Source of the DNA: Cherax quadricarinatus | Taxonomy: Eukaryota > Arthropoda > Malacostraca > Decapoda > Parastacidae | Direction: 5' to 3' | Length of the DNA: 64,000 nucleotides | Assembly: GCF_038502225.1 (NCBI RefSeq) | Contig: NC_091293.1 | Location: 10,571,658-10,635,657 of the forward strand | Shown here: piece by piece, positions 44,403 through 57,052 of the stretch | Position numbering within the stretch: the first letter of the stretch is position 1 | How the letters are laid out: every line of letters begins with the position of its first letter | The notes under the pieces: generated by a model | Databases searched by the model: none | What the model saw: the letters and a program-made list of their open reading frames with translations, nothing else | What the model was told of the DNA's origin: nothing | Position numbers and translations under genes: made by a program

Positions 44403-45065
44403 TAATATATATACACATATATAGTCTCCCCATACTTTCATATAACTGCTATTTTCTTCATTCATCAACCTTGTCTTGTGTGCGAGTGTGTGGCTTATAA
44501 TTGTTTTGAGTCAGGAGTCGGCAGCTGTCAAAATGACATATTAACTCATTACTCACTCCCCCTCCCGCCTGTCAAAACAATGGGGTCGGATGCTGCTTCC
44601 CCTCCATTCTATCTAATTATCTTTCTCCCTCATTCTATCTCTTTCAATCTGTCTCTCTCTTTCTGTCTATCTCTGTCTCACAGGTACACATAAATACAAG
44701 TATACATAGTGTAAATTACCTAGGATAACCCAAAAAATCCAGTCAAAGTGCTATACTCTGCTTGAAGATGTGAGTAAACATGATGATGATGCAGTCTTGT
44801 GGCTCTCTCTGAGACAGAGCTAGACTGATAGACAGGGAGCTTGACAGACAGACAAATAGACAGAAATGTTTGTGTACCAGCAAAAACAAAGGGAGGGGGA
44901 TGGTCATCTAATCTTTTCTTATCAGCTGCATCCTCCCCCCACCCTCGTTTACGCTCATCAAATGTCAGCTCTTATCAGATGTTATCTCCCCTTATCTTGT
45001 CACTGTCATGGTGTGAACTGTTTTTCATGCTTCAAGGGAATATATTATTACATATTATTATTATT

Positions 45066-45945
<880 letters not shown>

Positions 45946-47318
45946 TTGCTTTTGGTTTCAAACTCCTTGAAATCATGAAATTGATCTTCACTGACACTTC
46001 CATCTGTGTTAGAGCATCACTTGGGAAGATAAGAGTCCCAGATTTGCTGGGGAGTCACATATTTCTTACCACTAGACATGCTGAGAAAGGACGACTGAAA
46101 TGGCATTCTCACAATGCACCACTGGCTTCCCGATTTTTTTTATATGGTGCACACTGACCATGGAGACCCATTCTCTCGCATGTGGGCCTACCAGCTTTCT
46201 CCTGTTTGATCTGAAGCCGCTAGAATTTGTGTGTATAGATACGTCAAACACGGTATCTCCTATGACGTATATCTACGACCACGATAGTCAAGGGGTTAAT
46301 ACAGAGCTGTATGAAACTTGGGGTACCACTGCATTTATAGATGGGGTTGTAAAAAGAAGTAAATGCTAGGGTGTTGGGGAGAGGGGTGGGATTAAATTAT
46401 GGGGAATCAAATACAAAATGAGAGTTGACACAGTTACTTTTTGCTGATGATACTGTGCTTATGGGAGATTCTAAAGATAAGTTGCAAGGGTTATTGGATG
46501 AGTTTGCGAGGGTGTGTAAAGGTAGAAAGTTGAAAGTGAACATAGATAAGAGTAAGGTGATGAGGGTATTAAATGATTTAGATAAAGAAAATTGGATATC
46601 ACATTGGAGAGAGGGAGTATGGAAGAAGTGAATGTTTTCAGATATTTGGGAGTTGACTCGTCAACAGATGGGTTTATGAAGGATAAGGTTAACCATAGAA
46701 TTGATGAAAGAAAAAAGGTGAGTGGTGCGTTGAGGTATCCGTGGAGACAAAAAAAACATTATCCATGAAGGCAAAGAAGGGAATGTACGAAAGTGAAGTG
46801 GTACCAACACTCTTGTATGAGCGAGAAGCTTGGGTTGTGAATGCTGTAGCGAGGAGGCGGCTGGAGGCAGTGGAGATGTCCTGTCTGAGGGAAATGCGTG
46901 GTGCAAATATTATGCAGAAAATTCGGTGTGTGGAAATTAGGAGGAGGTGTGGAGTTACTAAAAGTATTAGTCAAGAGAGCAAAAGAGGGGTTGTTGAGAT
47001 GACCTGGTCATTTAGAGAGAATGGGTCAAAGTAGAATGACTTGGAGAGCATATAAATCTGTACGGGAAGGAAGGCTAGGTAGAGGTCATCCTTTAAATGT
47101 TTGGAAGGAGGGGGTAAAGGAGGTTTTGTGGGCGAGGGGCTTGGACTTCCAGCAAGCATGCTTGACCATGTTAGATAGGAGTGAATGGAGATGAATGGTT
47201 TTTGGGACCTGACGAGCTTTTGGGGTGTGAGCAGAGTAATATTTTGTTTAGGGATTCAGGGAAACTGGTTAGCTGGACTTGAGTCCTGGAAATGGGAAGT
47301 ACAATGCCTGCACTTTAA

Positions 47319-50224
47319 CCCTTTGAGGGTTTCGGACGTACTAGTACGTCTTACGCTCAGGGGTTTTTGACGTACTAGTACGCACAAATTCTAGCGCCGT
47401 CAAATCTCGCGGGAAAAGGCTGGTAGGCCTACATGTGAGAGAATGGGTCTGTGTGGTCGGTGTGCGTGGCAGAAAAAAAATCTGGGACCCAGTGGTGCAT
47501 TGTGGGAACGCCATCTTAGTAAACAACATCCACCATGCCTCGCGGTAAGAAGCTCCTCACTCCCCGGCGAATTGGGACACTTTTGTTCCCCAGTGACAGT
47601 TCTAATACAGATGGAAGTGCCAGTGAAGAGGAGTTTCAAGGTTTTGACCGAAACTAATGACCATAATATCGGTAATAGTGAGGAAAACCCAGACGACCCT
47701 CAGCCTTCCACCTCTGGTGCTGGGCCGTCTTGTTCACGTTCAGTTGTACCAGAATCCAAGAGGAAACTTCTATTTTCCCAAATCCCAGACTCAGATGAGA
47801 GCATGGGTGATGATAGTGATAGTGAATATGAACTACAAGCTCTTCGAACTAGTGCCAGTAGTGATAGTGAAGTGCAATATTCCCCAGTGAAGCGTCAGTA
47901 TATACGATGATATATGCGCTCTGGTAGTGTGCCATATGCTATTCCAAGGGGAAGGAGTGCATCTCGGAGTACATCCCGTGGCTGTACAACAGGAACAGTG
48001 AAAATGACAATGATACTGTTGCAATTGGGATGGAAAATGTGCGTGGTGGTAGTGGTGCCGGCGGTGAGGCACCAGCAGTGGGCCATGCTGCCACCCACGC
48101 TGCTGCCTCAGCTGATCTACAACAAAGGCCACCATCCCCCACCCACCCACCACACCAGTCTCCACAACCACAACCTCCACAACCACCTCTCATTGTCCAG
48201 TACCCACCAGCAGACTGCACCTGGGATTGGCAGGAAGCTGTCAATTTTGTTCCAAATGCCCACCAGTTTGATGACAGCCGAAGTGGAATACGGCCATCTT
48301 GTACACTTGGGAACAATGCCACTGAATTGGAATGTTTCGAGTTATTCTTTGACGAACCACTGATGGAAAGTATTGTCATGGAAAGCAACACATACTACGA
48401 GTACACCATGGCAAACACATTACTTTCACCAAAATCACGTCTACACCAGTGGAAGGAGGCAACTGTGGCTGAGATGTATCTTTTCTTTGCCACAATAATA
48501 CTTATGCCACATGTGTATAAGCACAAAGTGAAATCATACTGGTCAACAGACCGCCTGATTGCAACCCCAGGTTTCAGTGATATAATGCCAGTGAATCGAT
48601 TTGTGCTAATGTTACGTATGCTTCACTTCTCAGACAAAACCAGGCCTGACAGAAACGACAGGTTATATAAGATTAGGAATGTGTTTGTGAATCTGAAAGA
48701 GAAATTCAGTACGCATTTTTATCCCTTCAGGAAGCTTGTAATTGACGAGTCTTTGATTCTGTTCAAAGGAAGACTTTCTTTCAAGTAGTACATACCAAGC
48801 AAGAGGAAATGCTTTGGTATAAAGTTGTTTGTGCTTTGTGATTGTTACAGTGGTCTGGTATTGGATATTATTGTGTACACTGGAAGTTATACATTGCAAA
48901 ATACCAGGAAGTTATTGGGCATCTCAGGTGATGTGGCTAGAACAATGATAGAACCATACCTTGGTAAGGGGCATATATTATATACAGATAACTGGTACAC
49001 AAGCCCCTCACTCAGTGATTTTTTGTGAGTGAACATGACAGATGTGTGTGGCACAGTGCGTGCAAATCGGAAACATATGCCCAGGTTTGACGCTGGCACT
49101 CGTAGAGGTGAGGTGCAGGCGTTTGCTGCCAATGACATCATGGCATTTCGGTGGCATGACAAACGAGATGTCACACTGTTGTCATCAGTTCACCCTAATG
49201 AAATGGCAGACAGTGGCAGGCAGCATAGAGAGAGCAACGAACCCATTCTAAAACCTGCAGCTGTGATTTATTACACCTTCAACATGCATTCAGTGGATAA
49301 ATGTGACATGCAGATTGGGTTTGCTGATTGTGTTCGCAAGAGTTATAAGTGGTACATAGAACTCTTTTTCCATCTTCTGGACATTTCCATGCTCAATGCT
49401 TATAATATGTATAAGATGAGGACCAGAAACAAACCACAGTACGGGGAATTCTGTTTGTCTGTCATCAGACAAATAGAATTCAAGTACCAAGGAACAGCAC
49501 CTGCAATTGACCGCCCACCAAATTATCAACAACTACCTGCTCGTCTGAAGCATGGTGATCACTTCCTGGTAAAAGTGCCTGCTACTGCTTTCAAGAAAGG
49601 CTCAGAAGAGGTGTTACATCTGTTCACATACAAAAAAACACCCACAACAACGCAGAGACACTCATTTTATGTGTGAGGAGTGTAAAACACCAGTGTGCAT
49701 GACACCATGTTTCAAAGAGTTCCACAGGCTGCAGAACTTCTAGAAACATTCCCTGTGACTGTATATGTGTATATAAAATATAGAAAAATAGTAATAAACA
49801 ACATTTCATATCGTTTGTTTGTGTAAATATTTTCTATAAACAAAATAATGACAACAGTGTTTTCGCCCTTATTGTGTAGTATTGAAAAAGAAATAACTTA
49901 CAAAATACTGATCATGTTGGCCTCAGAGGCCATAAAAGTTACTCAGAAAAAGAAAAATTGAAAAATAATTGAAAATAGTACATAAAAAAGTAAATAGAAA
50001 AATACCGGGTGACGGCAGTCGGCGATGTTACCAGATGTTGTTCAATTTTGGCAAACTTCACGCCTCCTTATCTCGGTAAGTATTGACAGTAAAATTTTTT
50101 TGTTTAGCCTATAATGTTTAGAAAAAAACAAACTTTTTTCATAAGAAAAAAATAATTTTTTTTTTTTGAAATTTGGCCGACTCTGAGAACGAGTTTCGGA
50201 GAGGGGCTGTTGACCCTCAAAGGG
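47319..50224 (+). mobile_element. piggyBac element with near-complete transposase
   Basis: The left TTAA is at 47315-47318; the right one has mutated to TTTT. Ends CCCTTTGAGGGTTTCGG and, inverted, CCCTTTGAGGGTCAACAGC. 2906 bp. It belongs to the subfamily with CTAGTA palindromes near the 5' end. It inserted in the 3' UTR of the RTE copy. Confidence 0.93.
47535..49743 (+). pseudogene. piggyBac transposase with DDD triad, inactivated
   Basis: ATG at 47535 (MPRGKKLLTPRR). N-terminal acidic Ser/Asp region 47600-47900 in a shifted frame. The main catalytic frame, 48030-49676, contains the three expected Asp: KLVIDESLILFKGR (GAC 48744-48746), LYTDNWYTS (GAT 48987-48989) and SVDKCDMQIG (GAT 49296-49298). 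In-frame stops TAG (about 48786) and TGA (49026) interrupt it. An A7 run near 49631 shifts the frame away from the Cys-rich tail (HFMCEECKTPVCMTPCFKEFH, stop 49741). All domains are present, but at least two stops and two or more frameshifts make it dead. Confidence 0.9.
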
Positions 50225-50400
50225 TTTTAGGAGGGGTTTAGGATATTGGCAGTTTGAGGGACTTCTAAACTGCTGTATCTGAGCGCCTCTGCAAAAACAG
50301 CGATTATGTATGAGTGATGGTGAAAGTGTTGAATAATGATGACAGTATTTTTCTTTCTTTTAGGGTCACCCTGCCTCAGTGGGAAATGGCTGATGCATTA

Positions 50401-51204
50401 AAAAAAAAATCAGAACATAGAAATAATTTAAATTCTCTCTGGAATTTTATTGTCAATCCAAGAGTGTGATCTTTTCCTATATTGCACTATCAAAACCATA
50501 AGAATGTTTTTTCTATTTCCCAGATGGTCTCCCATGTTTTTGTCTTTATCTATATACCTCAACAGATAGGTTAGGGTGACCTGAAAAAACCTTCATCATA
50601 ATTCACACTGTCTTGCCAGAGGCATGTACATACAGCAGTTCATATGTCCTCCAAACAGCAAATATCCCCGCCCCTTCTTCAGAGTGCAGGCACTGTACTT
50701 CCCACCTCCAGGATTCAAATCCAGCTAAACTGTTTCCCTGAATCCCTTCACAGAATCTTACCTTGCTCTCACTCATATTTATATGATAAAAAAAAAGAGG
50801 TCTCTGAATTATATGATAAATGCAGGGTCAGTCTCATAACTCAAGAGGATCAAGCCTCCATCATTCTCCATGGTGAATGGTCCACAAGATGTTAGTGCTT
50901 CACACAGTGGCAAGAAGCAATCATCCAAATATAATTTGATTACACATCTACACTAACCCCTTTAAGTGCTGCTTGAAGGCCATACTGCCAATGCAATAAA
51001 AACAAAAATATATGTGAACAAGACATTGATGGGACAAACTTTTGCCTTCTGAGTGAAATGTGTACCAGTATCTGTCTTCAATCCTTCAAGTCGTGAAGGC
51101 CTGCACTGTTAGCTATGTTACAAGGAAAAAATCTAAATTGATATTTGAGAAACTGAAATTCTGAAGCACAAAGATATGGAGAGACTTTCAAAAATAAGTC
51201 TTAC
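50401..51204. other. Intronic sequence with an RTE tail
   Basis: About 50540-50770 is an inverted RTE 3' UTR fragment ('gtgcaggcactgtacttccc', 'gtttccctgaatcccttca'). Nothing recognised in 50401-50535 or 50790-51204. Confidence 0.6.
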
Positions 51205-51268
51205 CCACTGTCTTCAGGTGGAGTGCCCACAGATGACTGGGGTGGGGGTGGAAGAGCTCCTGAAGAAC
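51205..51268 (-). CDS. Reps: Reps-like gene, internal exon b
   Basis: 64-bp exon, acceptor 'gacattacacag', donor 'gtaagact'. It enters in phase 1 (G + GT = Gly) and leaves in phase 2. It encodes SSGALPPPPQSSVGTPPEDS, a proline-rich linker. The exact phase match with the exons at 52378 and 42410 is the main support. The intron to the next exon is 8.7 kb and holds RTE and piggyBac insertions. Confidence 0.62.
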
Positions 51269-51362
51269 CTGTGTAATGTCAACCATATTAGTCACAACTT
51301 AAAAAAAATTAAAACTATTCAATTACAGAAGCAAATATCATGGACAATGCTAAAAGAGTGAA

Positions 51363-51400
51363 CTGTATCAGTGGCTAGAGAAATCTAGCCACTGATACAG
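51363..51400. repeat. Perfect 16-bp hairpin
   Basis: CTGTATCAGTGGCTAG, loop AGAAAT, CTAGCCACTGATACAG. No mismatch. It lies next to the left side of the piggyBac relic that follows. Function unknown. Confidence 0.9.
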
Positions 51401-51419
51401 CCTGAGACACGTGTTTGTT

Positions 51420-52199
51420 CTATAACTGTTTCTTGGAGTTACTAGAGATCACAAGCCATACTAGTGAACTGGAAATTTTGGTTAGTTCTGGACAGAAGTG
51501 GTTTGAAATAGTGGTGAAAATGATCAATTTTGGGCTATTTTCCTGGGGAAGGGAAGAAAAATGAAGGAAGGGAAAATGAAGGTAATGAAAATGAAGTCTC
51601 CCCCCCTGGTCTGCTTCATGGATTTTTACTAGGTCTGCTACCATTATTGGGATGGCCTAAACCATGACCAAACATTCTTGGTTATGATTTACTAGCTAAG
51701 AAATAGGAAAAAAAAAAATGATTTGTGTGACAACCGATTCAAATTAGGAGGAAAGTGTTATATAGGAGAAGCCTGGGGAAGTAATTAATTAACAAAGGGA
51801 AGTTTGTTTTAATGGTTGGAATGCCTAATGTGTTTATTGTGGATAACTCTAATGAATGAATGAGAAATTTCTTGGAATAAATAGACAGTATGAAGGCAAA
51901 CAAACAAAATACTGAGGAACTGCCAGTTTGAAAACTGGAACTGGCCTAAAATAGACCTCCAAGTGGGTGAAATTACTGTTGTGAAAAGTGATCCCAAACC
52001 TCCAACTTTGTGAGCACAGCTCAATAAGTACAGTATTTTACATCAATTTTTTTTTGTGTGTGCAAGTGTGTCATTACATTTAGAAAAAGATTCTCTACCA
52101 CTTAAGAAATTTTTGTTATAAATGCAGACAGAAGGGTCTTTCAATTTTTTTTTTTTTTGGGTGGTTGGGAGGGGGGGGGGTGATGACAGTTTAGGGATT
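51420..52199 (+). mobile_element. Eroded piggyBac MITE relic
   Basis: Shares the 3' half of the family: 'actggcctaaaatagacctccaagtgggtgaaatt', 'gtgtcattacatttagaaaaagattctc', a T-run, and 'gatgacagtttagggatta' as a decayed end. The left end is not certain. It resembles the old copy at 40183-42189. Confidence 0.6.
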
Positions 52200-52377
52200 A
52201 AGAATAATGTATAGAAAATAATTTCCATGTCCACAGGTATATTCTTTACAAAGGAGTGAAATGAAAGAGAGACATGGGTTACAAAGCATATTAAACCAAC
52301 ACGTGCTTAATTAATGGAGAACATGAACAGACGTATTACAATTGGTTGGTTTTGTTAATTTTAAGTTGAAGCTTTAC

Positions 52378-52648
52378 CTGCAGGTTTTCTTGGCAGAGGT
52401 CGCTGAATAGGTTTTATATCCTGTCCTTCTTGCGTTTTCTTAGGACTACCCTGTGATGTTCCTGAGCCAGAAGAGTTTGTGGACTGGCCTGCTTGGGAAT
52501 CTCCAGAGGATGTAGTTGTGCAGCTCAATTCATTTGATGTTAAGGCAGGGTCAGGGCTGAATGATGCTGGACCTTCAACCTCTGTAACTTCTAATCTTTT
52601 TGATTCGGGAGTTAATCTCACTGCCTTTGGGTGAAGGATCTTTGGGTC
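52378..52648 (-). CDS. Reps: Reps-like gene, internal exon a
   Basis: 271-bp exon, acceptor 'tgtttgtttccag', donor 'gtaaagct', phase 0 in and phase 1 out, open throughout. It begins DPKILHPKAVRLTPESKR and continues through a Ser/Thr/Gly-rich, low-complexity stretch to QRPLPRKPAG. PLPRKP is SH3-ligand-like. The composition suggests a disordered linker, as in REPS proteins after the EH domain. On its own it is not diagnostic; the phase-compatible exons downstream carry the stronger motifs. Confidence 0.62.
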
Positions 52649-52679
52649 CTGGAAACAAACATCTTAAAAAATATTTTTT

Positions 52680-53360
52680 CAATATGCTGGCAGTCTCCCA
52701 CTGACGGAGGGTGACCCAACAAATAAAGAAACCACTTACACCATCATTCACATGTAATCACTGTCTTTGAAGAAGCGTGCAGATATGACAACTCAGATGT
52801 CACCCCAAACAGCAAATATCCCAAACCCCTCCTTTCAAGTGAAGGAATTGTACCGCCCACCTCCAGGACTCAAGTCCGGCTAACTGGTTGTCCTGAATCC
52901 CTTCACAAAATATTATCTTGCTCATGCTTCAACAGCCTGTCAAGTCCCAAAAACCATTTGTCTCCATTCACTCCTATCTAACATGCTCACACTTGCCTGC
53001 TTTATATTTAAGCCCCTTGCAAGCACAACTCTTTTTACCCCCTCCCTCCATCTTTTCCTAGGATGACCCCCTACTCCTCCTTCCCTCCACTACAGATTTA
53101 TATACTACTGTTTTCTAACAAAGCTGAGCAAATCATGTGAAAGTGAAAGAAAAATTATTTGGCTGATAAATATAATAAATGGGTGGGACATGCAGTGCCT
53201 GCATTTTTAAGGGTGGTTGGCAACACAGAGGCTCAGAGAGTTATTTAGATTGTGATGTCCACACATTACTAGCAGGACAGCTATTGAATGAATGATGGTG
53301 AATGTGTTCCAATCATTGAGACACCCTACCTTAGGGGAAAAAACATCGATGCAGTAAAAA
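52680..53360. mobile_element. Two facing RTE 3' end fragments
   Basis: 52680-53105 is an inverted RTE end including the last coding part ('catttgtctccattcactcc') and the 3' UTR. 53165-53360 is a degenerate plus-strand 3' UTR ('cagtgcctgcattttt', 'gaatgaatgatggtgaatg', 'caccctaccttagggg'). 53361-53568 shows nothing recognisable. Confidence 0.65.
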
Positions 53361-53570
53361 ATAAAAGGGTATACAAGTCAGCTATACTGGTGTTAGCCTA
53401 TACGGCATTATGACAACCTAAATCAAGAGTACAATAAGTTCAAATTTAAAGTAACACTTAAAAAGAATTACTCCAAGAAAAAACTCATAGCAGGTACAAT
53501 AAACACTTGCTTACAACAATCTCACCCATTTAGAAAAATCAGTTCAAGAAATTTAGCACAATTACCAGTA

Positions 53571-54894
53571 CAGAAGGGCCCCACTTATATGGCAGGTTAG
53601 GTTCCAGGCTACCGCCATAAAGCGGAAGTCGCCGTAAAGTGGAACACCCTTTTTTCCCCTTATAAATGCATACAAATACTAGATAACAAGTTAACACTAA
53701 CATATATTAAGTTAGCAATAGAACTAGGCATCAAAAAACAATAAAAAACTACAATACACACACGGTGCACTCATTATTTACCTTAAAATATTTAGTCTTA
53801 ATCTAGGGCGAGACAAGTAGTATTTATTGTAAGAAATCAAGTGTGGTATGTATGGTAGTCAGCCGGGCTATCATACCAGGCCACCCCACCTACACATAAT
53901 ATTCTATTACATTTAAGCATCCCAGAGTGATAAAATGCATATACAGTTTACTCATTACTTACCTTAAAATATTTGTAGTCTTAATCTAGGGTGAGATGAG
54001 TAGTATTTATTGTAAGAAATCGAGTGTGGTATGTATGGTAGCCAGCCAGACCACCCCACCCACACATACTATTCTATGATATTTAAGCATCCCAGAGCGA
54101 TAAAATGCATATACAGTTCACTCATTACTTACCTTAAAATATTTGTAATCTTAATGTAGGGTCAGGAGTAAGTAAATGAGATAAAACGAATAAATGAGAG
54201 AGAGAATGAGTACATGAGAGGGGACAGGCGCAGAGTTATGTAAACAAACCAGGTGAACGTAAGTTTTGTAAACAAAGTGTACACGTCTGGTTTGTGTACA
54301 AGTTGTCTCTACATTGATATGGTAGAATAAATAAAGAACAACACTCCTATTCTCATGTAACACCATTTTTAGAAGAAATGATGCTCTGAGTGAAGGGAAT
54401 GGAAATAAGTCACTCTGTCTGACTTTTTTTGGGTTATCCAAGGTTCTCTACACATGCTGTTATGTATGATTATCTATTTAACTGTATTTGTGTATACCTA
54501 AATAAACTTACATACATATGAAAGGAATAATTTTCTACAGTTACCCCCATTAACACATTTTCTCTTATGTTAGACTAGAGAAAATGTTATTCTTGCCATC
54601 ACTTATACAAGTTATCTGGCTACCACATCTCATATTTATGTTTATTTGTTCTACTGTGGGGTGTATTTATCATTTTTTTATGTTGTGCATCATGTTTGTT
54701 ATATAATTTTGAAAAAATATCATAGATGGATTAATGAAAATGTGTATATTAACGTAATATACGACATTTAATGAGACTTGGTGATTATTATTATCATTAA
54801 TATGACGTCTCGAGATATAAGACACTCTTACTGATGTTAACACGTACCTGTATGCCAGCACAGTACGTAAGTTTATTTAGGTACAGGTATACAT

Positions 54895-54925
<31 letters not shown>

Positions 54926-55197
54926 TAAGTATTTATTTATTTATAAGTATAATTATCAGAGTATATATAAAATATGAAATAACTTTTAAAAACACTTGAA
55001 ATTTTGGAGTTTCCGGACATAATGGGGAGAGTTAGTGCTTATGGATCTCACAGAGAATGTAAACAAACTGGGTGGGGCACGGTGACCGTATTAGAAAGTC
55101 AGGTGGGAGGAGCCGTATAGCGAGTTTTGATCATAATTTGAAATGACCGTATTAGCGGAACGCGTAAAGTGAAACGCCGTAAAGCGGGGCCCTACTG
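53571..55197 (+). mobile_element. Complete TA-inserting element (GGGCCCC ends), 1627 bp
   Basis: CAGAAGGGCCCCACTTATATG at the left and, inverted, CAGTAGGGCCCCGCTTTACGG at the right, TA on each side. Sub-repeats of about 180 bp ('attacttaccttaaaatatttg...gcatcccagagcgataaaatgc') occur three times near the left end. An (ATTT)n run is at 54893-54945. No transposase frame. This is the reference copy for the relics at 3749, 13718 and 22586. Confidence 0.85.
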
Positions 55198-55314
55198 TAT
55201 TGAAACTATTTCAAATTATCTTGAATACTGATCAGGACACCAAGTCAAGACTTGTCACCACCTTATTGTAGAATTGGAGAAAATGCAAATCTGAGACTAA
55301 CACGTAAAATGAGT

Positions 55315-55429
55315 GGGGCTCAAACATATGACAGGTGAGTGCTAAAACTCTCAGGTCAGTGTGTTATTCACAGTGGCTAACACACTGGCCTGCCAGTTTC
55401 TGGACTCACTTGTCATGAATTCCAGTCCC
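55315..55429. repeat. Inverted pair of tRNA-like/SINE-like arms
   Basis: Arms 55315-55366 and 55378-55429 (about 52 bp each) are roughly 75% complementary by eye around 'ttcacagtggc'. The right arm (TGGCTAACACACTGG ... AATTCCAGTCCC) faintly resembles a tRNA A box and B box. I cannot call it a tRNA gene. Confidence 0.5.
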
Positions 55430-55461
55430 ATCTGTTCTGTGATTTGTTCGCAATTGTGTTA

Positions 55462-56755
55462 CAGCCTCTCCTCAGTTAATGATGGAGTTCCATTCCAAAG
55501 ACCACATCATTAACCCTTTCAGGGTTTCGGCCATACTAGTATGGCTTATGCACCAGGGTTTTTGACGTACGTACTAGTACGCCTAAATTTTAGCGCCCTC
55601 AAATCTAGTGAGAGAAAGCTGGTAGGCCAACATATGAAAGAATGGGTCTATGTGGTCAGTGTGTGCAGTATAAAAAAAATCCTGCGGCACACAGTGCGTA
55701 ATGAGAAAAAAAACTTTGACCATGTTTTTGGATTAAAACAGCAACCTTACACTGTATTTTCGTATGGTATTTATTGTTGTATTCTAGTTTTTCTGGTCTC
55801 ATTTTATAGAATGGAAGACATATTACAGAAATTGCGATGATTTTGACTGGTTTTACAATGAGAAGTACCTTGAAATTGAGCTCAAAGTAGCAGAAATGTT
55901 CGATTTTTACCGAAGTTCAAAAGTAAACAAATCATGCCAAGCGTCCAAAACACGTCAACTGGTGAGTCTAATATTCTTTCACAAGCACGCAGATATTATT
56001 TATACCATTTCTACACTAATGCAGTAGTCTGCATAACAGTAAATCATCTTTTTTTGTAAGAATAAAAATTCAAAGTGGAAAGCCAAAGAAATATAAGAGG
56101 GGCCTGGGGATGTGACTAACGAACAGAGAACTTGTTATTTTAGTGCCAGGAATGTCTTTCTTGTTTATTCTGAACCCTATTCGGAAACTGGCATCTTTTG
56201 AAATTTGTGTGAAATTGGCAAAATTGCTAAATTCTGACCACTTTATTGGATAGTTGAAATCAGTAAATGGGTGGTTTCTTGTGCTCATTCGATAGAAAAA
56301 ATGGAGTTCTAGCGAAATAGTTATGATTTTTGTCAACTAGTACACTGGAATTGGCCGAAAATAGGGCTCAAAGTGGGCAAAATCGCCGATATGTAAACAT
56401 CGTTGAGACCGCTAACTTCGCAAGAGCATAATTCCATAAGTTTTCCATCAAATTTCATACTTTTGGTGTCATTATGATCGGGAAAAGATTCTCTATCTTT
56501 TCATAAGAAAAAATAATTTTTTTTTTTTAAATTTGGGGACCCTGAGAACAAGTCTCGGAGAGGGCCTGGGGACCCTGAATGGGTTAAATGAATTCGTCAC
56601 TAAGCGAGGAGCATACTATAATGGTAGTGAGTTTGTGTCAACCATCTCTGATATTGTTTTAATGCCACCTTTGCACCATTTATAACATTTCTGGTATACT
56701 CTATTTTCAAATATTTATACAGTAGTGTACTGTATATTCAAATAAACAGAATATA
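55462..56755 (-). mobile_element. MITE with CCTCTCCTCA end, second copy, split by piggyBac
   Basis: Starts CAGCCTCTCCTCAGTTAATG at 55462 and resumes at 56584 with 'gaattcgtcactaagcgagg', continuing to 56753, where Tigger C interrupts or truncates it. Opposite orientation to 2054-3739. Confidence 0.65.
55514..56583 (+). mobile_element. 1.07-kb piggyBac MITE (CTAG subfamily)
   Basis: TTAA flanks (55510-55513, 56584-56587). Ends CCCTTTCAGGGTTTCGGCC and, inverted, CCCATTCAGGGTCCCCAGG. Confidence 0.95.
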
Positions 56756-57052
56756 GAGGAACCCTGGTTATCGCGTGCCCCAGTTATCAAACGCTTCGTA
56801 TTTTTGTGTGAAATTTTGCTTCCAATATCAGACTTTGCTCTGGTTATCATACGTATGATACATGTCTGCCCGCCCAGGGGGACACCGCCATTACACCGCT
56901 CAGTCTGCCTCTGTCACTGGTGGAGTGAGCACTATTTCGCACATTCCAAAACATTTTCTAACAATCCCTTGTTTTCAGTGCTTGCTTTTTAATTGCGACT
57001 GCAAAATAAGCCAGCATGGGCCCAAAGTTTATATTGCCAGCCCTTTGATTAA

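Noticed and set aside
47914..48391. Overlapping 149- and 150-codon frames within the piggyBac
   Set aside because: Off-frame or antisense to the transposase frame, which carries the recognised catalytic motifs.
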